Of a stretch of DNA of 33,682 nt, positions 6,916-14,643 are shown one piece after another (the first letter of the stretch is position 1; every line of letters starts with the position of its first letter). Origin of the DNA: Halobacteriovorax sp. (GTDB lineage: Bacteria; Bdellovibrionota; Bacteriovoracia; Bacteriovoracales; Bacteriovoracaceae). Position numbers and translations under genes: made by a program. The stretch is from the NCBI GenBank assembly GCA_020048985.1, contig JAIFLR010000078.1, forward strand, positions 1 through 33,682. Direction: 5' to 3'. The notes beneath the pieces were generated by a model. The model was not told the origin of the DNA. It saw only the letters and a program-made list of their open reading frames with translations, and made no database searches.

Positions 6916-7341
6916 TTAGTTACTTAGGAGTTCGTACAGAACTCTTTGCTCATCAATAGAAAGTGGTTTTGATTCTTCAGCATTTGAGCGGCGGATGTTG
7001 CTGTCATGGATGACATGATCTAGATGTCTGATTTTTTTGGTTATGTTAGCGCCGATCTGAGTGTACCAGCTAGGAAGGTGAGTGGAAATTTCACGCTTCT
7101 GGATCTGGATTAGTTTACTTCTCTCCAGTGTGACCACGTAACTGGCCCGCGGTTTCCCATCAAAAAAGGAGAGCTCACCAATAAACTCGCCGGGTGAGAT
7201 ACGAGAGATGACCTTCACTTGTCTTCCGCTCAGAGTGCAAACAAGAAGTTTTCCTGATTGAAGGAAGTAGAGCTCCGATGAGGGATCTCCTTCCCTACAA
7301 ACAACAGTGTTCGCTTCAAGTTCCATGACGAATCCTTGCAC
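6916..7341 (-). CDS. Cyclic-nucleotide-binding-domain protein (CRP-like sensor without DNA-binding domain)
   Basis: Encodes 141 residues made almost wholly of one cNMP-binding beta-barrel: EANTVVCREGDPSSELYFL, then the phosphate-binding cassette GEFIGELSFFDGKPRASYVV, then a long C-terminal helix. In the cassette, GE and the Arg of RAS are kept, so nucleotide binding is plausible. No helix-turn-helix follows, so it is not a complete CRP-type regulator; it may act by protein contact. A GTG at 7341 is chosen because AGGAG is six bases upstream; a TTG at 7347 would abut that same AGGAG. It follows the SGNH-like gene by nine bases and is surely cotranscribed with it. Ligand unknown. Confidence 0.85.
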   Translation of the reverse strand: MQGFVMELEANTVVCREGDPSSELYFLQSGKLLVCTLSGRQVKVISRISPGEFIGELSFFDGKPRASYVVTLERSKLIQIQKREISTHLPSWYTQIGANITKKIRHLDHVIHDSNIRRSNAEESKPLSIDEQRVLYELLSN

Positions 7342-7350
7342 GCTCAACTC

Positions 7351-8472
7351 CTATAGTTTCAGGATCTGTTTAATCACCAGACCCAATTGTTTCATGCCTT
7401 TATCGTAGTACAAATTCTGAGGGTAAATTTCATCAAAGAAGGTGGTGTTTTTATTCCATTCATTCTCAAGCAGTTTTGATAAATCAAACAAAATCACCTG
7501 ATGATCCCGGGCCACTCTTCGGATGATTGAATTATAAACTTCGGTCGCTCTCCAAGGTTCGCAGTCATAGGCGGTTGCCTGCAGCATCGATTTTTTCGCC
7601 TCATCGGTAAGCCCTAGACGATTTGCCGCCTGTCCGTGAGTGAAGAAAAGCTGAGAATTGCCGGCGTAAAGTTTGATGAGATTAGAGGAGCTTGTATAGG
7701 CGGCTTTGGGATTATTTGCGGCCAACTGCTCGTTAATATCCCCCAAATCTTTTTCGATATCGATAGTCGAAGCAAAAGCACAAACTTTTTTAGGAGCGAT
7801 ATCCAGATTCATCGGAGTCGTCGTAAGAATAAGAAGTGTGTTGCGATCTTTACTCAGATTGACCAGTTGAATGAGCTGTTGCTCAAATAAAAGAAGCTCT
7901 GTTTCTAGTCTGGCGAGATAATTTTCTTCAGTCACTTCAGTTAGAAGAGTAGGGGTTTCTGGTAACTTAATCCTGGAATGAGGCTCGTAAACGAGTCTTG
8001 AGAGCCATGGGTAAAGAATGAGGGCAGTTTCAATGCGATCATCTTTATAAGTGGAGAAGTTTTTCTTAATGACCCTGGCATTTTCAGGAGCAAATTTTAG
8101 TTCGGAAAATTCTTCGCTCGCTCCCTGGTAAATGAGGATTTGTGGCCACTGAACCAGTGAGCGTAGTTCATGGAGAGTTCGGTGAAGTCCGTGACCATTT
8201 TTTGCAAGAGACTGAATCTTGATGGGTTTGGCGAGATTAACAGATATGGCATCGGCCAGTTCAGAATGAAATTTGGCAAAATAAGCACCCATTCGGTCAC
8301 CCACAATCAGTATTGGAGCGTCCAATTTTACTGCCGGGGCCTGGGCTTCAAATTCATAGGGATAGGGGAATATCTGTTCTGGGTTCTTGCGGTATCGGTC
8401 AAAGACCAGAAATCCGACAGTTAGCAGACCACCTGAGACCAGTATAAAAATTAGTGAGAGAGCTTTTTTCAT
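7351..8472 (-). CDS. Membrane-anchored SGNH-hydrolase-like protein
   Basis: A single N-terminal hydrophobic segment (residues 4-25) is followed by a periplasmic-type domain. The order of parts resembles SGNH/GDSL hydrolases: block I ILIVGDRMG, block III ILIYQGASEEFSE and a late FDEIYPQNLYYDKGMKQLG. The nucleophile Ser of GDS is replaced by Arg (GDRM) and the last block lacks the expected DxxH, so the enzyme may be inactive or only fold-related. Residues near 245-295 look like a TPR-type helical pair (KAAYTSSSNLIKLYAGNSQL). It starts with ATG and is followed within nine bases by the cNMP-binding protein gene, suggesting a shared process. The family call is tentative. Confidence 0.6.
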   Translation of the reverse strand: MKKALSLIFILVSGGLLTVGFLVFDRYRKNPEQIFPYPYEFEAQAPAVKLDAPILIVGDRMGAYFAKFHSELADAISVNLAKPIKIQSLAKNGHGLHRTLHELRSLVQWPQILIYQGASEEFSELKFAPENARVIKKNFSTYKDDRIETALILYPWLSRLVYEPHSRIKLPETPTLLTEVTEENYLARLETELLLFEQQLIQLVNLSKDRNTLLILTTTPMNLDIAPKKVCAFASTIDIEKDLGDINEQLAANNPKAAYTSSSNLIKLYAGNSQLFFTHGQAANRLGLTDEAKKSMLQATAYDCEPWRATEVYNSIIRRVARDHQVILFDLSKLLENEWNKNTTFFDEIYPQNLYYDKGMKQLGLVIKQILKL

Positions 8473-8532
8473 CTAAGAATAGTTTAACTTACAGCTGGAT
8501 TTTGGTAAATGATTGCTTAGGAGTTTCTCCCT

Positions 8533-9735
8533 ATGTCACATATTTTTCCTGAGGTTCTGGCCCCGGCCGGAAGTTTAGATAAGCTCAAAGTTGCGGTCCT
8601 CTATGGAGCGAACGCCGTTTATGTCGGTGGGCAGAAGTTCGGCCTGAGGACAGCAGCCGACAATTTTACTCTGGATGAGCTCCGGGAAGGAGTCAATTTC
8701 GCTCATGAGCGGGGTGCTCAGGTCTATGTGGTGCTTAATTCGTTTCTTCATGACAAGGACCTCGCTGAGTTGCCGAACTTTGTTCATTTTTTGAGCGAGA
8801 TCAAAGTTGATGCAGTGATTGTTTCTGACCTAGGTGTGGTGAAAACAGTTTCAAGTTTATCAAATATCGCCATTCATATTTCGACCCAGGCATCAACTTT
8901 AAACGTGGAAGCTGCCAAACTTTGGAAGTCCATGGGGGCCACGAGAGTGGTAGTGGGCCGGGAACTTTCTGTAAAAGAAGCTGGAAAGATAAAGCGTGAG
9001 GCGGGCATTGAAGTAGAAATGTTTATTCACGGTTCAATGTGCATGGCCTACTCAGGTCACTGCGTGATTTCAAACTTTACGCAGGGCAGAGACTCTAACC
9101 GTGGTGGTTGCGCTCATTCCTGTCGTTTTGAATATTCTCTCGATATGGGACTTGATACTGAAGAGAAAAAGAAAGCTTTTTTTATGAGTTCCAAAGATCT
9201 TGAGGGGCTTCGCATTTTGCCCGAATTCATCAATGAAGGAATTGATTCTCTGAAAATTGAAGGCCGCATGAAGAGTCATCTTTATGCAGGCACCATGAGT
9301 AAGATTTATACTGAAGCCTTGGCGTATTACCGTGAGCATGGAAACTTCCTTTCAGAAGATTTGCTTTACTGGGAAACGGAGCTCAAAAAAGTCTCCCACC
9401 GTGCCTATTCGAATGCGAGTTTAGTCGAGCCAGCTGGAGCAGATAGTATTTTTAATGAAAGAGAAAATGCTGAGAAAGAATGGCAGATGGTGGGAACCGT
9501 TGTCGAAGCGTCGCCGAGCTTAGGTATCGTGATTGAAGTCAGAAATGCTTTTAATCAAGGTGATGAGCTTGAGATTATTCCATTCAAGGGCCCGGTCATC
9601 TCTCTTCTTGCCAACGAAATTACCGATATCATGATGAAGGCCGTCACTCGAACTAGACCTTCAACTTTAATAAAGCTGCCTTACGTTGATGGTGTTGAAA
9701 GTTTGCAGCTCGTGCGCCAGAAGGTTAAGGCATGA
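8533..9735 (+). CDS. trhP: U32-family protein, TrhP-like (tRNA uridine hydroxylation)
   Basis: Belongs to the peptidase U32 family, whose members TrhP, RlhA and UbiU/V are now known as RNA or ubiquinone hydroxylation proteins rather than peptidases. TrhP uses prephenate to hydroxylate U34 of tRNAs. The protein opens with EVLAPAGSLDKLKVAVLYGA, the family signature, and carries the signature block EMFIHGSMCMAYSGHC with four conserved Cys (170, 177, 193, 197), candidate iron-sulphur ligands. A short C-terminal beta domain follows. At 400 residues it is somewhat shorter than E. coli YegQ/TrhP. AGGAG stands about ten bases before the ATG, inside a small GGAG-TTT-CTCC hairpin. It overlaps the next gene (ATGA). 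Confidence 0.88.
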   Translation: MSHIFPEVLAPAGSLDKLKVAVLYGANAVYVGGQKFGLRTAADNFTLDELREGVNFAHERGAQVYVVLNSFLHDKDLAELPNFVHFLSEIKVDAVIVSDLGVVKTVSSLSNIAIHISTQASTLNVEAAKLWKSMGATRVVVGRELSVKEAGKIKREAGIEVEMFIHGSMCMAYSGHCVISNFTQGRDSNRGGCAHSCRFEYSLDMGLDTEEKKKAFFMSSKDLEGLRILPEFINEGIDSLKIEGRMKSHLYAGTMSKIYTEALAYYREHGNFLSEDLLYWETELKKVSHRAYSNASLVEPAGADSIFNERENAEKEWQMVGTVVEASPSLGIVIEVRNAFNQGDELEIIPFKGPVISLLANEITDIMMKAVTRTRPSTLIKLPYVDGVESLQLVRQKVKA

Positions 9736-10883
9736 AACTGACTACCTTTGCACAAAACTTAAATGACTTAAATTTGATTAAGGATCAAGGTCTTGGTGAA
9801 GTGATTTTGGGACATCAAAACTTTTCTCGTTTTGGGAAATTGGACAATGATTCTTTATTGTCTCTGGCAAAACGCGCCAAAGAGATGGATCTGAAAGTAA
9901 TCTTTGAATGGGATATTCTCATGACAGAGAATACGTTTATGAAGCTTGCAGCTGATATTCTGCCACTCTTAAACTCTTTTGATTCACTTCGTGTTCAGGA
10001 CCCAGGGGCACTTGAGTGGGGATTTAAAAACACGAACAAACCCTTGCAGTTCATCGCTGAAAATGGAAATCATAATTTGCCAGGTCTTCAGGGTTGGATA
10101 GATCACGTTCAAGGCCGCATGGAGAGAATTGTTCTTTCAATCGAGCTTCCAAAAAATAAAATTGAAGAATATTGCCAACGTTTAAATGTTCCTTGTGAGC
10201 TATTAGGAATTGGAAGAATCCTTCTCTTCTATACGCCGAGACAGCTATTATCACCTCTGGCCGAGGATAAGTTTTCATTTAATCAAGAAATAAGTGCCGT
10301 CGGGGAGAGTGAAGAGTCACCTCACAAAGGTTTTCCCATTGTTGAAAATCGCCATGGCACATTCATGTTTCACATCAAGGATTTTTGTCTCGTTGACTAT
10401 GCTCAGGAATTGAAAGGCTTGGGTCTGGGTTACTTCCGTGTAGATCTGCGCTTTAGTGAGTTCTCGCAGCTTAAAGAGGTAAAAGATCTCTCAGAGAATT
10501 TTACTGAAACCTCCTTTGAAGCATTTAAAGAAAAATATCCCCAGGACTTGATGCGCGGATTTTATCTGGTTAATAAAACAGATGTCCTTTTTCCTAAACT
10601 CAAAAACCACAGACTTCAAAACAGAGAAGGCGATTATGTGGGTGAAGTTTTGGAAGCGGAGAAGGGAAGTCATCTGGCGATTTTTGTCAGCAACACCAAA
10701 GGTTTGCGCAAATCTGATAAGTTGAAAATTGTTCATCCCAAAGGCGAAGTTTTTGAACTTCTTATCTATTCTCTTCGTAATCTCAATCTTGAAGAGGTGG
10801 ATTACATCGAGCCTCAAAAAACTGCCGTGATTCAATACTTGGGTGGCGTGTGGGTTAAGTCTCATGTCTTTTATCGGAATTAA
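9732..10883 (+). CDS. Degenerate U32-like protein, probable partner of the TrhP-like protein
   Basis: Translationally coupled to the preceding gene by an ATGA overlap. The 383 residues follow the same plan as U32 proteins: a barrel-like N-terminal half (DSLRVQDPGALEWGFKN, LQFIAENGNHNL, LLGIGRILLFYTPRQLLSP, which parallels the E-x-V-x-G strand and loop of the family), and a C-terminal beta domain like that of TrhP (GDYVGEVLEAEKG, LRKSDKLKIVHPKGEVFEL). The four clustered Cys of the active family are absent; only Cys 148, 155 and 218 or so remain, scattered. By analogy with the UbiU-UbiV heterodimer it may pair with the upstream protein, but there the two partners both hold a cluster. Function unproven. 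Confidence 0.7.
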   Translation: MKLTTFAQNLNDLNLIKDQGLGEVILGHQNFSRFGKLDNDSLLSLAKRAKEMDLKVIFEWDILMTENTFMKLAADILPLLNSFDSLRVQDPGALEWGFKNTNKPLQFIAENGNHNLPGLQGWIDHVQGRMERIVLSIELPKNKIEEYCQRLNVPCELLGIGRILLFYTPRQLLSPLAEDKFSFNQEISAVGESEESPHKGFPIVENRHGTFMFHIKDFCLVDYAQELKGLGLGYFRVDLRFSEFSQLKEVKDLSENFTETSFEAFKEKYPQDLMRGFYLVNKTDVLFPKLKNHRLQNREGDYVGEVLEAEKGSHLAIFVSNTKGLRKSDKLKIVHPKGEVFELLIYSLRNLNLEEVDYIEPQKTAVIQYLGGVWVKSHVFYRN

Positions 10884-10889
10884 CAAATC

Positions 10890-11228
10890 ATGAAATTCTT
10901 AATTCTCCTTTTCGCCGTCTCCTGTTCTTCCGACAATACTTACACAGATCCTGAACAGGAAAAGCTGACATACTACATGTGTGAGAGAGATCACGAGATT
11001 GTGGTTAAACATTCAGATGACTACGGAAGTATTGTGATTAAGTACGGAAAAAACCAACAAGTGACCCTCCACCATTTTGTCACGGCTGATGGTACGGGCT
11101 ATCGCACAGAAAATTTGCTGTGGCTGACAAACGGCAAAATGGGCAAGTTAATTGAAAAAAAAGCTGATGGCTCCGAAGTCGCACTCTTTGGCCAATGCAA
11201 GGCCGAAAAACTAAAACTCCAGTACTAG
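10890..11228 (+). CDS. MliC-like lipoprotein (c-type lysozyme inhibitor family)
   Basis: Begins MKFLILLFAVSCSS with a short signal peptide and lipobox AVSC (lipid on Cys 12). The mature part is a single small beta-barrel-like domain that follows the MliC pattern: a Cys after a hydrophobic strand (TYYMCERDHEIVV), a basic strand, QQVTLHHF, the loop DGTGYRTENLLWLTNGKMGKL in place of the SGxRY-WxxKG motif, and a closing Cys (FGQCKAEKL) that would bond to the first. MliC proteins plug the active site of c-type lysozyme; the Ser of the key SGxRY is Thr here. It follows the U32 partner after six bases. Its stop shares four bases (CTAG) with the convergent rlmL-like gene. Confidence 0.75.
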   Translation: MKFLILLFAVSCSSDNTYTDPEQEKLTYYMCERDHEIVVKHSDDYGSIVIKYGKNQQVTLHHFVTADGTGYRTENLLWLTNGKMGKLIEKKADGSEVALFGQCKAEKLKLQY

Positions 11229-12337
11229 ATTCTTTCCCAAATCCAGAACGTCACGGCCATTCCACCATTTTTAAGATGACGCTTGGTCTTCAGCTTATAA
11301 CCTTTCGGATTTGAGAAAAGATCATCCATGTCAGATGGCAAAACCCATCCAAAACGTAGAGGGCGATCATCCTGCATAAATTTCGTCCAGGCTTCTTTGA
11401 GAAAACTTCCTCTTTTTCCTTCAATCTGAATTCGCTCACCGTAAGGAGGATTACAAAGAATGACTGAGTTATCGATAGGAAACTTCTCAATCAATGAGTC
11501 TTGGGCCTTTAAAGTGATGGGAAGATTATCATCAAGCTCTTTGGAAACTTTTGAGAGAAGCTCACCGTTGATATCGTAACCAATGGCCTGACTAACCGGT
11601 AATGAGTTTGACTCTGGGGCCAGCTTAATCAGTTTGCCTTTAAAAAAAGGGGCCTCTTCGAAGCTAAACTTTCTTAGATGGAGAGGGCGATAAAAAGTCA
11701 GGGCCTCAGTTAAAAGGGTCCCAGATCCGCACATGGGATCAATCAGTGGTGCCGGATCTTTTAAGTCACTAAGTATTTCAAAAGCAAAAGCGGCCGCAAA
11801 ATTCTCTCGAATAGGGGCTTCGCCCTTAATTTTTTGGAAACCGCGCTTATAAAGAGGCTCACCAGAAAGATCTAAACTTAGTGTTAATTCATCATCAACA
11901 AGTCGTATATAAAAAGTCTGGGGAGAGTAATTCTTCTTTTCCCAGTCTTTACCCAAAGGCTGTTTGCGCATGGCCTCAGTCAGGGCCTTTTGAACCGTTT
12001 CTTCAATTCTTCCGGTATGAATAAGTCGGCTTTTGGAACAGCTAATTTCCCAGACCGGTGTTGGGTGAGAGAGGTAATCGTTCCACTTGAAGGCGACAAA
12101 TTTCTGATAAAGTTTTGGAAAATCCCGAACCTTAAAAGTTGTCAGTCGCATGAGTATGCGAGTGGGGATTTTGAGTTCCGTATGGGCCTTTATGATCCAG
12201 TTGATATCTGCATTCAATTCCAGTCCGCCTTTGTGGATCTGCACAGGGGCAATTGGGCATTTGAGCTCAATTTCCTTGAGGGCGAGATCTTCAAGACCGG
12301 GAGGAATGATTAAGAATAACTGGTAGCTGACGTTCAT
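11225..12337 (-). CDS. rlmL: THUMP-domain 23S rRNA guanine-N2 methyltransferase (RlmL-type)
   Basis: SAM-dependent RNA methyltransferase expected to modify 23S rRNA (m2G2445 by homology). An N-terminal THUMP domain covers residues 5-155 (LIIPPGLEDLALKEI at the start, then LDLSGEPLYKRGFQ), followed by a Rossmann methyltransferase with motif I DPMCGSGTLLTEA (200-212) and the catalytic NPPYGER (296-302). At 370 residues it corresponds to only the RlmL half of the E. coli RlmKL fusion. Start ATG at 12337. It is convergent with the MliC-like gene, sharing CTAG, and only 24 bases separate its start from the divergent gene at 12362, so the promoters must be short or internal. Confidence 0.92.
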   Translation of the reverse strand: MNVSYQLFLIIPPGLEDLALKEIELKCPIAPVQIHKGGLELNADINWIIKAHTELKIPTRILMRLTTFKVRDFPKLYQKFVAFKWNDYLSHPTPVWEISCSKSRLIHTGRIEETVQKALTEAMRKQPLGKDWEKKNYSPQTFYIRLVDDELTLSLDLSGEPLYKRGFQKIKGEAPIRENFAAAFAFEILSDLKDPAPLIDPMCGSGTLLTEALTFYRPLHLRKFSFEEAPFFKGKLIKLAPESNSLPVSQAIGYDINGELLSKVSKELDDNLPITLKAQDSLIEKFPIDNSVILCNPPYGERIQIEGKRGSFLKEAWTKFMQDDRPLRFGWVLPSDMDDLFSNPKGYKLKTKRHLKNGGMAVTFWIWERI

Positions 12338-12361
12338 AGCTTGTTATGATAACATTATTTT

Positions 12362-12901
12362 ATGCAAGCTTACCTCAAAAAACATGGATCTTCTTTCTCT
12401 GGCCACAGCATTAAAGTGAATTGGCAAAGGTCTGATCGAAGTGTTGTGATCGAATTTCAAATACAAAAGCGTCTGGGCCCAACTTGGCAATCGGATGAAA
12501 TTTATACCACTGATTGGTCAAAGAACTGGGGACTTTGGAATAAAGACGTTTTCGAAGCTTTCTTGCAACTGCGTAAGGATGAGAGTGAGCTCACTGCTCC
12601 GTATCTTGAAATTCAAGTGTCTCCCTTGAATCAACCTTTTGCCCTGGTTATTACTGAACCAAGAAAAACTTTTTTTGCTCCTAAAATATTGGACTTTAAA
12701 ACTGAAGTTTCTGTGACGGAGAAATTCTGGACAGGTAAAATGGAAGTGATCCTGCCCGAAGAAATTCAGGGGGGCAATTTATACGGTGGTTTCTATTCTT
12801 GCCTTGCCACTGAGCCGAGGGAATTTTACGCACTTGAGCCCAATCGTGAAATGAATCCTGATTTTCACCGACCAGAACTATTTTTAAGATTGGATGAATA
12901 A
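12362..12901 (+). CDS. DOMON/CBM9-like domain protein
   Basis: A 179-residue protein with no signal peptide. The second half of the domain matches the pattern of DOMON-like and type 9 carbohydrate-binding modules: LWNKDVFEAFLQL, then PYLEIQVSPLNQPFALVI, a Trp-led strand FWTGKMEVILPEE and a final GGNLYGGFYSCL. These modules form a beta-sandwich that binds sugars or haem; which ligand applies is not visible. The lack of export signal suggests an intracellular role. The stop is directly followed by the ATG of the RsmI-like gene (TAAATG), so the two are cotranscribed; no functional link is obvious. Confidence 0.7.
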   Translation: MQAYLKKHGSSFSGHSIKVNWQRSDRSVVIEFQIQKRLGPTWQSDEIYTTDWSKNWGLWNKDVFEAFLQLRKDESELTAPYLEIQVSPLNQPFALVITEPRKTFFAPKILDFKTEVSVTEKFWTGKMEVILPEEIQGGNLYGGFYSCLATEPREFYALEPNREMNPDFHRPELFLRLDE

Positions 12902-13606
12902 ATGAGTGAGCTAATTTTAGTTCCAACCCCGATTCAAGAAGACCTACCTCTGGAGCCAGTGGCGCGAGAGAAGTTATTAGAAGACGCGCTTAAACCGGAT
13001 GTTTTGATCCTGGTTGAAGAACATAAGATAGGTCGCCAGCGCTGGCTCAAGTGGGGACTTCCCAGAGAGGCAATTGAAAAATTTATTCTTTTTAATGAAC
13101 ATACTCAGGAAAAGATTCAGTCTGATATTATAAAAGAAATTAAAAGCGGCAAACGTGCTTATCTTTTAAGTGATTGTGGTTTGCCGGCGTTTTGTGATCC
13201 AGGGCAACTCTTGGTAAATGCCTGTCACAAACAACGAATTAAAGTTACTGCGACCCCCTTTCCCAATTCGATAGCCTTGGCCTTAGCACTTTCTGGTTTT
13301 TCCCACGCTACTTTTGTTTTTTCTGGCTTTGTCCCCGTAAAAGAGCCGGAGAGAAGCGAGTGGATGAAAAAAGAATTGAAGCGACCAGAAACACTCATCT
13401 GGATGGACACTCCTTACCGGTTAAGAAAACTGCTTGATGACGTTCATAAACTTGGTCCTGAGCGCGAGATATTCTTAGGTTGTGATCTGGGTGGGACGAA
13501 GGAATTTCTTATTCGTGGTACTGCTTCTTCAATTATCAAGGCCATTGGCGAAAATGATAAACGGGAGTTTGTGATGGTCCTAGGCGGGCAGCTTCTTTCT
13601 AAGTGA
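12902..13606 (+). CDS. Tetrapyrrole-methylase-fold methyltransferase, short RsmI-like
   Basis: SAM-dependent methyltransferase of the RsmI/tetrapyrrole methylase fold. RsmI itself 2'-O-methylates C1402 of 16S rRNA. Recognisable parts are LILVPTPI at the N-terminus, LLSDCGLPAFCDPGQLLV (RsmI: SDAGTPxxSDPG), VTATPFPNSIALALALSGF, and FVFSGFVP with a later LIWMDTPYRLRKLLDD (RsmI: ESPHRL). At 234 residues it lacks the C-terminal extension of classical RsmI (about 285) and the Gly/Ala substitutions mark a divergent subfamily, so the substrate may differ. Its last 27 bases overlap the convergent ispA gene. Confidence 0.82.
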   Translation: MSELILVPTPIQEDLPLEPVAREKLLEDALKPDVLILVEEHKIGRQRWLKWGLPREAIEKFILFNEHTQEKIQSDIIKEIKSGKRAYLLSDCGLPAFCDPGQLLVNACHKQRIKVTATPFPNSIALALALSGFSHATFVFSGFVPVKEPERSEWMKKELKRPETLIWMDTPYRLRKLLDDVHKLGPEREIFLGCDLGGTKEFLIRGTASSIIKAIGENDKREFVMVLGGQLLSK

Positions 13607-14497
13607 ATCAATAATTTCTGAAATGATTTTCCAGTTGCTAGTTCCTTGAAGGCCTTCAAGATCCTCTTTGATTTCCAGTATTAGATGTTTGGCAATAATC
13701 GTGGCATCTTTCAAACCATGCAAATTGGTGTAGGTCAGCTTAGCACTCTTCTGATCTTTCCCCGGAGTTTTTCCCAGTTCCTGGAGTGTAGATGTCTCAT
13801 CAAGAATATCATCTACAATTTGAAACAATAGACCTATTCTCTGGCCAATGGATTGAACATGGCAGGCATTTTTAGCAATGAATTCAGGGTTCGGATGTGT
13901 ATAAAGCCCGGCCAGGCAACTCCAGGTGATGATGGATCCCGTTTTCAGCTTGTGAATATTTGATAATGTGCTTTCAATTTCTTTTTTATCTACTTCGGAA
14001 AGATTTTTTGCTTCATATTCCATGTCCAGGGCCTGTCCCATGACCATTCCCTGATGGCCACTGGCCTCGAGGAGTTTGATGACAAGTTCAATTATCTTTT
14101 GTGGTTCAGTTTTGAGTGCGCTTAATTCTTTGAGAAGAAATTCCGGTGCCATAGTAAGAAGAGAATCACCTGACAAAATGGCATTGGCCTCTCCAAAAAC
14201 TTTATGATTAGTGGGAACACCACGTCTCATATCATCATTATCCATGGCCGGCAGATCATCATGAATGAGGGAGTAGGCGTGAATCATCTCCACTGCAACG
14301 GCCAAACGTAACGCCTCGGCTTGGTTGCCATTAAAAGCTTGAGAAAATCCTAGGCATAAAAGTGGACGAATGCGTTTTCCTTCACCCAAAAGTGAATAGC
14401 GAATGGCCTCGTTAAGATTCGAGGGCGGGGGAAAATATTGGGCGGTTTTCTCAACCATGAAGGTCTCAAAAATACGCTTTTGCTCGCTTAAATCCAT
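13580..14497 (-). CDS. ispA: Farnesyl diphosphate synthase (short-chain polyprenyl synthase)
   Basis: Condenses IPP with DMAPP and GPP to farnesyl diphosphate, using the products of the divergent mevalonate operon. The first Asp-rich motif is DDLPAMD (80-86) in HAYSLIHDDLPAMDNDDMRRG, with Tyr five residues before it, as in bacterial type II FPP synthases, which predicts a C15 product. The second motif is FQIVDDILDE (229-233). GKRIRPLL binds diphosphate. At 305 residues it has normal length and starts with ATG at 14497. The 3' end overlaps the convergent RsmI-like gene by 27 bases, and 143 bases separate it from the divergent idi gene. Confidence 0.94.
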   Translation of the reverse strand: MDLSEQKRIFETFMVEKTAQYFPPPSNLNEAIRYSLLGEGKRIRPLLCLGFSQAFNGNQAEALRLAVAVEMIHAYSLIHDDLPAMDNDDMRRGVPTNHKVFGEANAILSGDSLLTMAPEFLLKELSALKTEPQKIIELVIKLLEASGHQGMVMGQALDMEYEAKNLSEVDKKEIESTLSNIHKLKTGSIITWSCLAGLYTHPNPEFIAKNACHVQSIGQRIGLLFQIVDDILDETSTLQELGKTPGKDQKSAKLTYTNLHGLKDATIIAKHLILEIKEDLEGLQGTSNWKIISEIIDSLRKKLPA

Positions 14498-14643
14498 GAA
14501 GCCGATTATGGCCCCAAGGCCTTTGTTTTAACAAGGAACAATTTACAACCAATTTTACCGGATTAAATACTGTAATTTCAGTCAGATACGCCAATGATTT
14601 AGCGCAAGGAACACATGACTTTTGTGGAATTTCTTGGTAATTG
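14498..14643. promoter_or_regulatory. Divergent promoter region between ispA and the mevalonate operon
   Basis: This AT-rich gap must hold both promoters. On the plus strand TTTACA (14542-14547) and AATACT (14566-14571), 18 bases apart, are a possible sigma-70 pair; on the minus strand TAAAAT (14557-14552) is a possible -10. An inverted repeat TTGTT-TT-AACAA (14523-14534) could be an operator. All are weak matches, but the arrangement would let one regulator control both directions. Confidence 0.35.

Noticed and set aside
6906..6928. CCTAAG...CTTAGG inverted repeat as a terminator of the cNMP-binding protein gene
   Set aside because: Only six weak pairs with an 11-base loop, and no T-run follows on the minus strand.
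9732..10883. Second U32 gene as a broken pseudogene
   Set aside because: The frame is intact over 383 codons and coupled to its neighbour, which suggests it is expressed and selected.
14498..14640. Small RNA or tRNA between ispA and fni
   Set aside because: No cloverleaf or strong stem-loop with T-run is visible; only promoter-like sequence.
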